Part shown: positions 63,986 to 64,000 of the stretch, one piece after another
How the letters are laid out: every line of letters starts with the position of its first letter
Numbering within the stretch: the stretch's first letter is position 1
Assembly (NCBI RefSeq): GCF_000203915.1
Contig: NC_008391.1
Coordinates: forward strand, 1,116,001 to 1,180,000
Direction of reading: 5' to 3'
DNA length: 64,000 nucleotides
DNA from: Burkholderia ambifaria AMMD
GTDB lineage: Bacteria; Pseudomonadota; Gammaproteobacteria; Burkholderiales; Burkholderiaceae
Position numbers and translations under genes: made by a program
Notes under the pieces: model-generated
What the model was told of the DNA's origin: nothing
Databases searched by the model: none
The model's input: the letters and a program-made list of their open reading frames with translations, nothing else

Positions 63986-64000
63986 CGCGACGCCGAACTC

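Overview
The window looks like part of a Burkholderia replicon, most likely a secondary chromosome of a Burkholderia cepacia complex species. The evidence is high G+C with strong third-position G/C bias, gene families typical of beta-proteobacteria, dense transporter and regulator content, and no rRNA, tRNA or core housekeeping clusters. The species assignment is inference; no marker gene was compared.

Layout. 1-6.6 kb: a carbohydrate or polyol uptake and catabolism cluster on the minus strand (AraC regulator, periplasmic binding protein, ABC ATPase, permease, zinc dehydrogenase, FGGY kinase cut by the window edge). 6.8-13.2 kb: a ketopantoate-reductase-like protein, a chemoreceptor, an RcsB-like response regulator, a conserved hypothetical and a sigma-54 activator, with two tandem-repeat tracts between convergent genes. 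14.2-18 kb: an AraC regulator divergent from a two-subunit molybdenum hydroxylase (IorAB-like). 18.1-19.3 kb: a Fic protein preceded by 12-bp repeats.

19.7-40.8 kb: a type III secretion (T3SS) locus. A lone OmpR-type DNA-binding protein precedes sctQ, sctR and a lytic transglycosylase on the plus strand. A long tightly overlapping minus-strand run encodes sctV-S-C-D-(F?)-I-J-K-L-N-O-T-U and then an asparagine synthetase. Two divergent LuxR-type solo regulators close the locus. SctU lacks the NPTH autocleavage motif, and no ruler, gatekeeper, translocator or effector gene is seen between the flanking non-T3SS genes.

40.8-49.3 kb: an NRAMP-like transporter with altered metal-site residues and two small upstream ORFs, a promoter with a short leader ORF and a 90-residue membrane protein, an OprB-type porin, a periplasmic trehalase, an MFS exporter and a candidate small RNA. 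49.5-56.5 kb: an AlkX-like DNA glycosylase, small enzymes, two GNAT acetyltransferases, a DUF4142 protein, and a LysR regulator divergent from lysA. 56.8-62.3 kb: a tnpB-only IS200/IS605 element, a polar amino acid ABC transporter, a MetC-like lyase and a DUF3088 protein, followed by a decayed second copy of the lysA 3' end with its terminator. 62.6-64 kb: two unknown genes, one encoding a membrane protein.
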